From: Amycolatopsis saalfeldensis
Lineage (GTDB): Bacteria > Actinomycetota > Actinomycetes > Mycobacteriales > Pseudonocardiaceae
Length of the DNA stretch: 64,000 nt
Assembly: GCF_900110575.1 (NCBI RefSeq)
Contig: NZ_FOEF01000018.1
Location: forward strand, 124,001 to 188,000
Direction of reading: 5' to 3'
Below, in pieces: positions 35,431 to 42,922 of the stretch. The first letter of the stretch is position 1. The number at the start of each line of letters is the position of its first letter. The notes beneath the pieces were generated by a model, which had not been told where the DNA came from, did not search any database, and saw nothing but the letters and a program-made list of their open reading frames with translations. A program made the translations under genes and the position numbers.

Positions 35431-36063
35431 GTGCGACTGGAGAACACCACTTCGTGGCGGGCGTCCTGGGGGAGCGAGCACCAGATCGACCTCGCGCTGT
35501 ACCTCCGTGATGTCCTCGCCCTCTCGGTCGACGACGACCAGGTGCTGCCTCCGGTGGAGCCGGCCGTGCCGGTGCACATCCCGCCCGCGATCAACCGGGC
35601 CGAGGTGCAGGCGCAGTGGTCCGGTTGGTGGACCGATCTCCTGACGTTCCTGCGCGGGCGCGGCGAGTCCAGCCCTCGCGCGCCGCGAACCCGCTTGCGC
35701 CGTCCCCAGCCGGGCGACGGCTCGGCGATCGACCTCGCCGTCCAGCATTTCGCGCCCGCGGCGTTGCGGCACTTCGCCGCCGCGCGCGGTTCGGGGCTGC
35801 GAGACGGTGCGCCGCTGTCCGCCCCCGGCTTCTACCGCCGCCACATCCTGGCCGGCGACCGGCTGGGCCAGCTCGTCCGCGAGACGGAGGTCCACCTCGG
35901 CCGCCGCGCGCACCCGTTCCGGCTGTCGGTCATCGAGATCTCCGTCGCGGGCCGGATCTGGACGCGCACGGCCGAGGACCAGATCCTCGTCTCGTCCCGC
36001 TTCGCCGAGGACCCGCCGGCCCTGGAAGCGGCCATGCGCACCGTGATCCGCGAACTCGCCTGA
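35431..36063 (+). CDS. Hypothetical protein of the dynamin cluster
   Basis: 210 residues, not recognised. No signal sequence or membrane helix; a Trp-rich N-terminal part (TSWRASWGSEHQIDLALYL; QWSGWWTDLL), an Arg/Pro-rich linker (~75-95) and a compact C-terminal domain ending AMRTVIRELA. The GTG at 35431 has TAGGGT (35418-35423) 7 bases upstream, a leaderless-type start; an in-frame GTG at 35422 would lie inside that box. So it may have its own promoter inside the cluster. Its position between the two GTPases suggests a shared process. Confidence 0.7.
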   Translation: MRLENTTSWRASWGSEHQIDLALYLRDVLALSVDDDQVLPPVEPAVPVHIPPAINRAEVQAQWSGWWTDLLTFLRGRGESSPRAPRTRLRRPQPGDGSAIDLAVQHFAPAALRHFAAARGSGLRDGAPLSAPGFYRRHILAGDRLGQLVRETEVHLGRRAHPFRLSVIEISVAGRIWTRTAEDQILVSSRFAEDPPALEAAMRTVIRELA

Positions 36064-36128
36064 GCGCTCGGCAAACGCTTGCCGCAGACTGGTGGAATCC
36101 GTCCGGGCGGCTCGGCCGACGACCAGGG

Positions 36129-36545
36129 GTGAGGGTTTTGGCTTGGTTTCGCAGTAAGGAAGTTGATCCCGACGAGGGAACCCCGGTCGGCGAGGCCGCG
36201 TCGAACACCGGTGTGGACGTCGTAGCTGCCCCCGGTGACGAACTAGAGCGTGCGCTGGCCGACCGCCAGGCCCTCATCCAGCTGTGCCTGTACGCGCTGG
36301 ACCGCGCCCGCAGCGGCGGGGTCGTCGAGCGGCTGGAGCACGGGCTGGCCGGCATCGGCGTCTGCGCGCTGCGCCCGGACGGCGAGCGCTTCGACCCGGC
36401 CCGGCACGAGGCGGGCGGCGCGGTCACGACCGACGACCCGGCGCTCGACGGCGTGGTCGCCGAGACCGAGGTGACCGGGTTCGCCGATCACGAGCGGCTG
36501 CTGCGCGCGCCGATCGTCACTGTGTACGCGAAGCGTGTCCCGTGA
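36129..36545 (+). CDS. GrpE-like nucleotide-exchange-factor domain protein
   Basis: 138 residues. The C-terminal ~70 residues show the GrpE beta-domain pattern: GERFDPARHEAGGAVTTDDP followed by GVVAETEVTGFADHERLLR and a final beta strand PIVTVYAKR. GrpE exchanges nucleotide on Hsp70. The long N-terminal coiled coil of true GrpE is short here (about 40-80) and the first 40 residues are acidic and flexible, so this is a specialised version. It overlaps the second dynamin gene by 4 bases, a strong sign of joint action. Hsp70-like genes accompany ini-type dynamins in some actinobacteria, but none lies in this window. Confidence 0.7.
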   Translation: MRVLAWFRSKEVDPDEGTPVGEAASNTGVDVVAAPGDELERALADRQALIQLCLYALDRARSGGVVERLEHGLAGIGVCALRPDGERFDPARHEAGGAVTTDDPALDGVVAETEVTGFADHERLLRAPIVTVYAKRVP

Positions 36546-38380
36546 CCGCGCCTACGCTGCCCGCGCAGGTCCAGGCCGCGCGTGAACAGCTGACGACCGT
36601 CGTCCGCGAGGCCGACCCACAGGCCGCGAAGTGGGTCGACGAGGTCCGCCGGGCGCGGCCGAAGAAGCCGTCCGTGGTAGTGGTCGGCGAGACCAACCGG
36701 GGCAAGAGCTCACTGGTCAACGCCCTGCTCGCGGCCCCGGGACTGTCCCCTGTGGACGCTGACGTCGCCACCGCCACGTACCTGGTGTTCGAGCACGCCG
36801 AGACCTGGGGCGCGCAGGCCTGTTACCCCGGCCAGTTCGCGTCCGTGCCGATCGACCTGCGTGAGCTGGTGAACTGGGTTTCGGCGACGCACGAGCTGCC
36901 GGCCGGCCAGCTCCCGCCGCGGTACGTCGAGGTCAGCGGCCCGGTCCCGTTGCTGGAACGCATGACGGTCGTCGACACGCCGGGTGTCGGCGGGCTGGAC
37001 TCGCTGCACGGCGAGCTGGCCAAGGAGGCCGCGGCGGGCGCGACGGCGCTGGTGTTCGTGGTCGACGCGTCGGCCCCGTTCACCTCCACCGAGCTGCAGT
37101 TCCTCCGCGACGTCGGCGAGCGCGTCGAGACCGTGGTGTTCGTGCTGGCCAAGGTGGACATGTTCCGCGGCTGGCGGGAGATCCTGGAGGCCGACAAGCA
37201 GCTGCTGGCCCAGCACGCGCCGAGGTTCGCCGACGCCGTCTTCCACCCCGTTTCGGCCCGCGTGTTCGAGACGGCCGCGAAGGCGCCGAACGAGCAGGTG
37301 GCCGCGATGCTGCGGGAGAAGTCCGGCGTCGCGACGGTGCAGGTCGCGCTGCAGGAGCTGCTCGTCGGCCGTTCGGCCATGCTCGCCGAGGCCAACACAC
37401 TGCGGGCGCTGTCCAGCGCGCTCGGCGAGATCAAGGCGAAGCTGCAGGCGGAGAGCCGCGCGCTGTCCGCCGGTGAGGCCGAGGCCGAGCAGCTGCGCGA
37501 ACGCCGTGACCAGCTGCAGGCCGAGCGCCGCACGTCGACCCGGGGCTGGCAGCTCAAGCTGCGCGGCGAGGTCCAGCGCACCCGCGTCGAGGTCGGCCAC
37601 GAGAGCAGCCGCGAGATGCGGGACGCCCAGACGCACTTCCGCTTGCGCATCGAGGCCGCGAAGCGCGACGAGCTGGCCGCGTTGCCGCAACAGGTGGACA
37701 TCGCGCTGCAGACGACTTCGCAGTGGATCTCCATGCTGCTTTCCCAGCGCCTCAACCACGTCACGAACGTGGCGCTGTCGGAGCTGTTCTCCGCCGAGGA
37801 GCTGGACGTGATCCGCGCGCAGTTCGCGCGGGCCGGCGGACCGCCCGTGGTGCTGCGCCCGCCGGACAAGAAACCGCCGACGGCCGAGGACAAACTGCTG
37901 GTCTTCATGGGCATCTCGGGCGGCGTCGGCGGGGCCAAGATCGCCGCGCTCCCGCTGGCCGGCGTCGCCATCCTCAACCCGGTGGTGCTGCCCGCGACGA
38001 TCATCATCGGCCTCGGCGCGGGCTGGTGGATGGCCCGCACCCGCAAGCACGCGTCCGACAAGCAGCACATGAAGCAGTGGCTGGTCGAGGCCATCGCCGA
38101 CGCCCGCTCGACGCTCGACCAGCTGGTCGCCGAACAGCTCATCGAGGCGGAGCAGCAGCTGTCCATGGCGCTCGACGAGGCCCTCACCCGGCGCATCGAG
38201 TCCATCGAGGCCGAGCTGAAAGAGGTCGACAAGACGATCAAGATGGGCGCGCAGGAGCGGGCCAAGAAGATCGCCGTCGTCGCCAAGCGGCTCCGCGACG
38301 CCACCGAGGGCCGTGACCGGGCCGAATCCCTGCTCACCCGCATCCGCGCGCTGCGTGACGCGGCCCCGGTCACCGTGTGA
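36542..38380 (+). CDS. Dynamin-like GTPase with membrane hairpin, IniA-like
   Basis: 612 residues. G1 VVVGETNRGKSSLVNALL, G3 VVDTPGVGGLDS, G4-like VLAKVD. Long helices follow (about 290-450). A hydrophobic hairpin of two segments (~460-500, IAALPLAGVAILNPVVL and TIIIGLGAGWWMA) anchors it to the membrane, and a C-terminal coiled coil ends it. This is the IniA/DynB plan, complementary to the soluble GTPase at 33.8 kb; bacterial dynamins often act as such pairs. Start GTG 36542 overlaps the GrpE-like stop (GTGA). Confidence 0.85.
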   Translation: MTAPTLPAQVQAAREQLTTVVREADPQAAKWVDEVRRARPKKPSVVVVGETNRGKSSLVNALLAAPGLSPVDADVATATYLVFEHAETWGAQACYPGQFASVPIDLRELVNWVSATHELPAGQLPPRYVEVSGPVPLLERMTVVDTPGVGGLDSLHGELAKEAAAGATALVFVVDASAPFTSTELQFLRDVGERVETVVFVLAKVDMFRGWREILEADKQLLAQHAPRFADAVFHPVSARVFETAAKAPNEQVAAMLREKSGVATVQVALQELLVGRSAMLAEANTLRALSSALGEIKAKLQAESRALSAGEAEAEQLRERRDQLQAERRTSTRGWQLKLRGEVQRTRVEVGHESSREMRDAQTHFRLRIEAAKRDELAALPQQVDIALQTTSQWISMLLSQRLNHVTNVALSELFSAEELDVIRAQFARAGGPPVVLRPPDKKPPTAEDKLLVFMGISGGVGGAKIAALPLAGVAILNPVVLPATIIIGLGAGWWMARTRKHASDKQHMKQWLVEAIADARSTLDQLVAEQLIEAEQQLSMALDEALTRRIESIEAELKEVDKTIKMGAQERAKKIAVVAKRLRDATEGRDRAESLLTRIRALRDAAPVTV

Positions 38381-38393
38381 TCAGGTTGTGGTC

Positions 38394-38423
38394 GGGAACC
38401 GAACCGGCCTAACGTGAGTCTTA
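38394..38423 (+). promoter_or_regulatory. Candidate ECF-sigma promoter
   Basis: GGGAACC (38394-38400), 17 bases, then GTCTTA. Envelope-stress ECF sigma factors of the SigE type use GGAAC-like -35 and a GTC/GTT-containing -10 at this spacing. It precedes the Ca-loop repeat gene by about 60 bases. Pattern match only. Confidence 0.35.
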
Positions 38424-38479
38424 GGAGTTCGACAGCCGAAGCAGCCGGTGAGACCCGGTCGTAAAAGGGGGCTTTTCCC

Positions 38480-39163
38480 ATGTGGGTCGACGAGAGTGGC
38501 GGCACCGACACCAGCGGCACCGACGCGATGACGGTCCACGTCGACGGCCAGGAGTACCAGGCCGAGGTCAACTTCGACAGTGACCACGACGGGGTCTCCG
38601 ACACCGCGATCGTCGAGCACGACGACGGCAGCGCGCAGGCGTTCACCGACACCGACCACGACGGCACCGCGGACCACTACGCGGTCCTCGACTCGACCGG
38701 CCACGTCGTGGACCAGGCCGTGTACGACGAGGCGAGCGGCGCCTGGGTCGAGTCCGGCGGCGGCCACCCCGATTCCCACAGCCAGGACGACTCGACCACC
38801 GGCCACATCCACGCCGACCTGCCCGGCGGCGAGGTCGACGCCGGCGTCGCCACCATCGACACCAACCACGACGGCCATAACGACACCGCGATCGTCGACA
38901 CCAAGTCCGGCGGCACGATCGCGTTCACCGACACCAACGGCGACGGCGAGGCCGACATCGCGGTGCAGATCGACGCCGACGGCACCACCACCACGTTCGA
39001 CCACACCGGCGCCGGCCAGTGGACCGAGGAAAGCGGCGGCAACGGCGCGGCGGCACCCGCCGACCCCGCGGGCGATCACCTCTGGGGCGGCGACGGGACC
39101 CAGCTGCTCAACGGCGTCGCGAAAATCGACTCCGGCACCGGGCAGTGGATCAGCCCCAACTAG
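38480..39163 (+). CDS. Asp-rich repeat protein with EF-hand-like loops (DUF6802-like)
   Basis: 227 residues, very acidic. It contains repeated units of about 30 residues with DSDHDGVSDTAIV, DTDHDGTADHYAV, DTNHDGHNDTAIV and DTNGDGEADIAVQ, i.e. D-x-D/N-x-D-G loops that could bind Ca2+. Each loop is followed by a short beta strand and a W-V-E or W-T-E close. No signal peptide or membrane segment is visible. I recall this type as DUF6802, but not with certainty. It follows the second dynamin gene by 100 bases with its own possible promoter, and a strong terminator follows. A Ca-responsive partner of the dynamins is speculation. Confidence 0.7.
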   Translation: MWVDESGGTDTSGTDAMTVHVDGQEYQAEVNFDSDHDGVSDTAIVEHDDGSAQAFTDTDHDGTADHYAVLDSTGHVVDQAVYDEASGAWVESGGGHPDSHSQDDSTTGHIHADLPGGEVDAGVATIDTNHDGHNDTAIVDTKSGGTIAFTDTNGDGEADIAVQIDADGTTTTFDHTGAGQWTEESGGNGAAAPADPAGDHLWGGDGTQLLNGVAKIDSGTGQWISPN

Positions 39164-39185
39164 CGCATCTTGTGACTCGCGTCAC

Positions 39186-39221
39186 ACGGGCCCGGCCACG
39201 CATCAGCGTCGCCGGGCCCGT
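39186..39221 (+). terminator. Terminator of the dynamin cluster
   Basis: ACGGGCCCGGC (39186-39196) pairs perfectly with 39211-39221. An inner ACGC/GCGT pair extends the stem, leaving loop ATCA. TTCGCGTTTC follows. Confidence 0.85.
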
Positions 39222-39295
39222 TCGCGTTTCCGGCGCAGCGCCCTTCGGTCGCGAATGCGACTCAGGCCACTCGAAAAGATTTCCGGTCATGGTCC

Positions 39296-39329
39296 GATTC
39301 AGTGACAACTGAATCGATTCCCTTATCGT
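39296..39329 (+). promoter_or_regulatory. pckA promoter with a 20-base palindromic operator
   Basis: GATTCAGT-GACA-ACTGAATC (39296-39315) is a perfect 8-bp-arm inverted repeat. Its centre forms a -35-like GTGACA (39302-39307), and a -10-like TATCGT (39324-39329) follows 16 bases later. A regulator bound here would compete with RNA polymerase, so a repressor is likely. Transcription would start near 39336, leaving a leader of about 185 bases. Confidence 0.6.
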
Positions 39330-39335
39330 TCTTGT

Positions 39336-39521
39336 GAGAGAACCAACAGGTCAGCTCTCGGTTACCTGCCGGTCATCCAGCTACAGTCGAGGAATCCCAA
39401 AAACCCGCACACCGGTCCGCCGCCGGTGGGCGAAGCCATTCGGTCGCCGGCAATGAAGCCCGCACCTGAACACAGTCGTTCGAGGTGTGGGCTCTTTTGT
39501 CGTCGGAAGTCAGGAGTAGAG
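39336..39521 (+). ncRNA. Structured pckA 5' leader with terminator-like hairpin
   Basis: The leader ends in AGCCCGCACCT (39457-39467) paired with AGGTGTGGGCT (39483-39493, one G-U pair). A 4-bp GAAC/GTTC inner stem extends it, and CTTTTGT follows, just 23 bases before pckA. This looks like an intrinsic terminator inside the leader. Upstream CACCGG-n7-CCGGTGGGC (about 39409-39430) could pair with GCCCGCACC (39458-39466) instead, as an antiterminator would. It matches no riboswitch class I know. The regulatory role is inferred from structure. Confidence 0.5.
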
Positions 39522-41342
39522 ATGACCGCAGTCGCCATCCCCGGACTGGACACCGCGCCGACGACGCACAGTGGCGTGCTGTCCTGGGTCCGGGAGGTCG
39601 CCGAGCTGACCACCCCGGACCGTGTGGTGTGGGTCGACGGGTCCGACGAAGAGGCCGCCAGGATCAACGCCGAACTGGTCGAGGCCGGCACCTTCGTGCA
39701 GCTGAAGGCCAAGCCGAACTCCTACTGGGCCACTTCCGACCCCGGCGACGTCGCACGGGTCGAGGACCGCACCTTCATCTGTTCGCAGCGGCCGGAGGAC
39801 GCCGGGCCGACGAACCACTGGACCGACCCGGCCGAGATGAAGGCCACCATGACCGAGCTGTACCGCGGCTCGATGCGGGGCCGCACGATGTACGTGATCC
39901 CGTTCTGCATGGGCCCGCTCAGCGATGAGAATCCCAAGCTGGGTCTGGAAATCACCGACTTCGCGTACGTCGTGGCGTCGATGCGCGTGATGACGCGCGC
40001 CGGTCAGGCGGCCCTCGACAAGTTCGTCGACCCGGACGGCAGCGAGCGCGATTTCGTGCCCGCGCTGCATTCCGTCGGCGCGCCGCTCGAGCCCGGCCAG
40101 GAGGACGTCGCCTGGCCGTGCAACGAGACGAAGTACATCTCGCACTTCCCCGAGGAGCGCGCGATCTGGAGCTACGGCTCGGGTTACGGCGGAAACTCGT
40201 TGCTGGGCAAGAAGTGCTACTCGCTGCGCATCGCCTCGGTGATGGCGCGCGACGAGGGCTGGCTCGCCGAGCACATGCTGATCCTGAAGCTGATTTCCCC
40301 CGAGGACAAGGTCCACTACGTCGCGGCGGCGTTCCCGAGCGCCTGCGGCAAGACCAACCTCGCGATGCTGCAGCCGACCATTCCCGGCTGGCGCGCCGAA
40401 ACCCTCGGTGACGACATCGCGTGGATGCGCTTCGGCGAGGACGGCCGGCTGTACGCGGTCAACCCCGAGTTCGGCTTCTTCGGCGTCGCGCCGGGCACCG
40501 ACTGGCACACCAACCCGAACGCCATGCGCACCATCGAGCAGGGCAACACTGTGTTCACCAACGTCGCGCTGACCGACGACGGGGACATCTGGTGGGAGGG
40601 CATGGAGAACAAGCCCGAGCACGCCATCTCGTGGAAGCACCAGGACTGGACGCCGGACTCCGCGGAGAAGGCGGCGCACCCGAACTCGCGTTACTGCACA
40701 CCGATGTCGCAGTGCCCGATCCTCGCGCCGGAGTGGGACGACCCGAAGGGCGTGCCGATCTCGGCGATCCTGTTCGGCGGCCGCCGCAAGACCACCGTGC
40801 CGCTGGTGAACGAGGCCCGCGACTGGCAGCACGGCGTGTTCATGGGAGCCACGATGTCGTCGGAGACCACCGCGGCCGCGGCCGGCGCCGTCGGCAACGT
40901 GCGCCGCGACCCGATGGCCATGCTGCCGTTCCTCGGCTACCACGCCGGCGACTACTTCAAGCACTGGCTGACGCTGGGCAAGAACGCCGACGCGAACAAG
41001 CTGCCGAAGATCTTCTACGTCAACTGGTTCCGCCGTGGCGACGACGGCCGGTTCCTGTGGCCGGGCTTCGGCGAGAACTCGCGCGTGCTCAAGTGGGTCA
41101 TCGAGCGGGTCGAGGGCCGCGGAAACGCGACCGAGACGCCGATCGGCTTCGTGCCGAGCGCCGCCGACCTCGACATCGAGGGCCTGTCCGAGCCGGCCGA
41201 GGACATCCAGGCCGCGCTGAAGGTGGACCCGGCCGAGTGGCGCGAGGAGCTGCCGCTGATCGAGGAGTGGTTCGCGAAGATCGGCGAGGTGCCGACCTCG
41301 CTGCGCGACGAGCTGGACGCGCTGGCCCAGCGCCTGGGCTGA
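39522..41342 (+). CDS. pckA: Phosphoenolpyruvate carboxykinase (GTP)
   Basis: 606 residues, equal to the mycobacterial enzyme as I recall it. It converts oxaloacetate and GTP to PEP, CO2 and GDP at the entry to gluconeogenesis. Seen are SYGSGYGGNSLLGKKCYSLR, the kinase-1a P-loop FPSACGKTNLAML (reactive Cys), the metal/nucleotide site GDDIAWMRF, and NPEFGFFGVAPGT and FGGRRKTTVPLV. ATG 39522 has CAGGAG 6 bases upstream. An in-frame ATG at 39453 lies inside the leader hairpin and would add 23 non-conserved residues, so it is rejected. Control probably occurs both at the operator palindrome and in the leader. Confidence 0.97.
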   Translation: MTAVAIPGLDTAPTTHSGVLSWVREVAELTTPDRVVWVDGSDEEAARINAELVEAGTFVQLKAKPNSYWATSDPGDVARVEDRTFICSQRPEDAGPTNHWTDPAEMKATMTELYRGSMRGRTMYVIPFCMGPLSDENPKLGLEITDFAYVVASMRVMTRAGQAALDKFVDPDGSERDFVPALHSVGAPLEPGQEDVAWPCNETKYISHFPEERAIWSYGSGYGGNSLLGKKCYSLRIASVMARDEGWLAEHMLILKLISPEDKVHYVAAAFPSACGKTNLAMLQPTIPGWRAETLGDDIAWMRFGEDGRLYAVNPEFGFFGVAPGTDWHTNPNAMRTIEQGNTVFTNVALTDDGDIWWEGMENKPEHAISWKHQDWTPDSAEKAAHPNSRYCTPMSQCPILAPEWDDPKGVPISAILFGGRRKTTVPLVNEARDWQHGVFMGATMSSETTAAAAGAVGNVRRDPMAMLPFLGYHAGDYFKHWLTLGKNADANKLPKIFYVNWFRRGDDGRFLWPGFGENSRVLKWVIERVEGRGNATETPIGFVPSAADLDIEGLSEPAEDIQAALKVDPAEWREELPLIEEWFAKIGEVPTSLRDELDALAQRLG

Positions 41343-41351
41343 CCCACCCGC

Positions 41352-41414
41352 CCCACCGGCTCGTGAGCGTTCGTGACGGTTCCCACCGGCCTGAACACTC
41401 ACGAGTCCGGTGGG
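41352..41414. repeat. Large hairpin after pckA, GTGAGTGTT family, copy 2
   Basis: CCCACCGG (41352-41359) and CTCGTGAGCGTT (41360-41371) pair with AACACTCACGAG (41394-41405) and CCGGTGGG (41407-41414): a ~20-bp arm with one mismatch and one bulge. The inner part matches the hairpin at 20903-20948. It probably terminates pckA. Its right end touches the TAGCGT box of the next gene. Confidence 0.7.
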
Positions 41415-41426
41415 TAGCGTGGGGCC

Positions 41427-42320
41427 ATGACCGCTCCTGGGGTGAAACCGTTCCGGTTCGGCGTGAATCTGCTCTTTCCGGACTCGCGTGCAGCTTGGGT
41501 GGCGAAATGCCGCCGCGCCGAGGAAATCGGCTACGACGTGCTGACGGTGGCCGATCATCTGGGCATGGCGCCGCCGTTCCCGGGGCTGGTGCTCGCCGCC
41601 GAGGTGACCGAGCGGGTCCGGCTGGGCACGTTCGTGCTCAATGTCGGCTTCCACCGGCCGGCACTGCTCGCGCGCGAGGTGACCGGCACCGACCAGTTCC
41701 TCGGCGGGCGGCTGGAGCTGGGCCTCGGCGCGGGTTACGTCAAGGCGGAGTTCGAGGCGGCCGGCCTGGAGTTCCCGGGCGCCGGACGGCGTGTCGACCA
41801 CCTCGAGCACACGGTCAAGGAACTGAAGCGGCTCTACGCCGACCCCGAGCACCGGCCCGCGCCGGTGCACCCGGGCGGCCCGCCGTTGATGATCGGCGGC
41901 CGCGGCGACCGGGTGCTCACCCTCGCCGCCGAGCACGCCGACATCATCGCGTTCAGCGGCACCGCGAAGGTGCCGGACGGGGCCGGGATCGCGCTCGCCG
42001 CGCCGGACGGGGTCGCCGAGCGCGTCCACTTCGTCCGCGAGCTGCTGGGTGATCGCACCGCCGAGTTCAACCTGCTCGTCCAGTTCGTGATCGTGACCGA
42101 CGACCGGCCGCGGGCCTTGGCCGGGCTGCACGAGCGCGTCAAGGACACGCTCACGTTCGACGAGCTGGCCGCCGCGCCGACGGCGCTGGTCGGCACCCCC
42201 GAGGAGATCGCGGAGCAGCTCCTCGCGCACCGCGAGCGGTTCGGCTTCTCGTACTTCACCCTGCTCGAGCCCAATATGGAGGCGTTCGCGCCCGTCGTCG
42301 AGCTGTTGCAGGGCCGATGA
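41427..42320 (+). CDS. Luciferase-like F420-dependent oxidoreductase
   Basis: 297 residues, a TIM-barrel LLM-family protein. Seen are RRAEEIGYDVLTVADHLGM, RVRLGTFVLNVGFHRPALLA, GRLELGLGAGYVKAEFEAAG and GGPPLMIGGRGDRVLTLAAE, which are typical of actinobacterial coenzyme F420 users (TIGR03621-like). The substrate is unknown; FMN use cannot be excluded. ATG 41427 has TAGCGT (41415-41420) 6 bases upstream and no ribosome site. It overlaps the following ABC ATPase by 4 bases, so the enzyme and transporter are co-expressed. Confidence 0.85.
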   Translation: MTAPGVKPFRFGVNLLFPDSRAAWVAKCRRAEEIGYDVLTVADHLGMAPPFPGLVLAAEVTERVRLGTFVLNVGFHRPALLAREVTGTDQFLGGRLELGLGAGYVKAEFEAAGLEFPGAGRRVDHLEHTVKELKRLYADPEHRPAPVHPGGPPLMIGGRGDRVLTLAAEHADIIAFSGTAKVPDGAGIALAAPDGVAERVHFVRELLGDRTAEFNLLVQFVIVTDDRPRALAGLHERVKDTLTFDELAAAPTALVGTPEEIAEQLLAHRERFGFSYFTLLEPNMEAFAPVVELLQGR

Positions 42321-42922
42321 TCGACGCGCGCGGGATCGGGGTGAAGGCGGGCGACCTCTGGCTGCTCGACGGCCTCGACTTCTCGGTCGACCCGGGTGAG
42401 TGCGCGGTGCTGGTCGGGCCCAACGGCGTCGGCAAGTCGACGTTGATGCGGTGCCTGTACGGCATGCAGCAGCCGCAGCGCGGACGGGTGCTGATCGACG
42501 GCCGGAAGCCGGACGAGCGCAGCCTCGACTTCCGCCGCAAGGTGTCCGTGCTGTTCGACGACTCGGACTTCTTCGCCGAGCTGACCCCGGTGCAGCACCT
42601 GCAGCTGCTGGCCGGCTCGTTCGGCGAGGACCTCGGCGACTTCGACGCGCTGCTGGCCGACGCCGGCCTGGCCGAGCGCGCCCGCGTCACGGCCGGGCAC
42701 TTCTCCGCGGGTCAACGGCGGCGGCTGCTCCTGCTCGGCGTCACCGCGCGCCCGCACCGCGTGCTGCTGCTCGACGAGCCGGAGCGCGCGCTGGACACGG
42801 CGGGCAAGGAGTGGCTGGTGGACCTGATCGGCCGGTCGACGGCGGCGGGTGCCGCCGTGGTGGTGGCCACGCACCACCAGCCGTTGCTGGACGCGGCCGA
42901 CAGCGTGCTCGAACTGTGGTGA
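42317..42922 (+). CDS. Small ABC ATPase, SAGQ-signature type, copy 1
   Basis: 201 residues, a minimal CcmA-sized ABC domain. Walker A GPNGVGKSTL, signature HFSAGQRRRLLLL in place of LSGGQ, Walker B VLLLDEPERALDT and H-loop VATHHQ. It overlaps the F420-type enzyme gene upstream and the permease downstream by 4 bases each. A paralogous ATPase/permease pair is encoded at 62.4-64 kb with the same SAGQRRR signature. Function unknown. Confidence 0.88.
   Translation: MIDARGIGVKAGDLWLLDGLDFSVDPGECAVLVGPNGVGKSTLMRCLYGMQQPQRGRVLIDGRKPDERSLDFRRKVSVLFDDSDFFAELTPVQHLQLLAGSFGEDLGDFDALLADAGLAERARVTAGHFSAGQRRRLLLLGVTARPHRVLLLDEPERALDTAGKEWLVDLIGRSTAAGAAVVVATHHQPLLDAADSVLELW

Noticed and set aside
39453..39521. 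Upstream in-frame ATG that would extend pckA by 23 residues
   Set aside because: It lies in the left flank of the leader hairpin, has no ribosome site and adds residues not found in the family. ATG 39522 has a good site and gives the expected 606 residues.
39510..42230. 906-codon open frame on the minus strand opposite pckA and the F420-type enzyme
   Set aside because: Both plus-strand genes have family motifs. The antisense product is compositionally biased and spans two genes and a hairpin.
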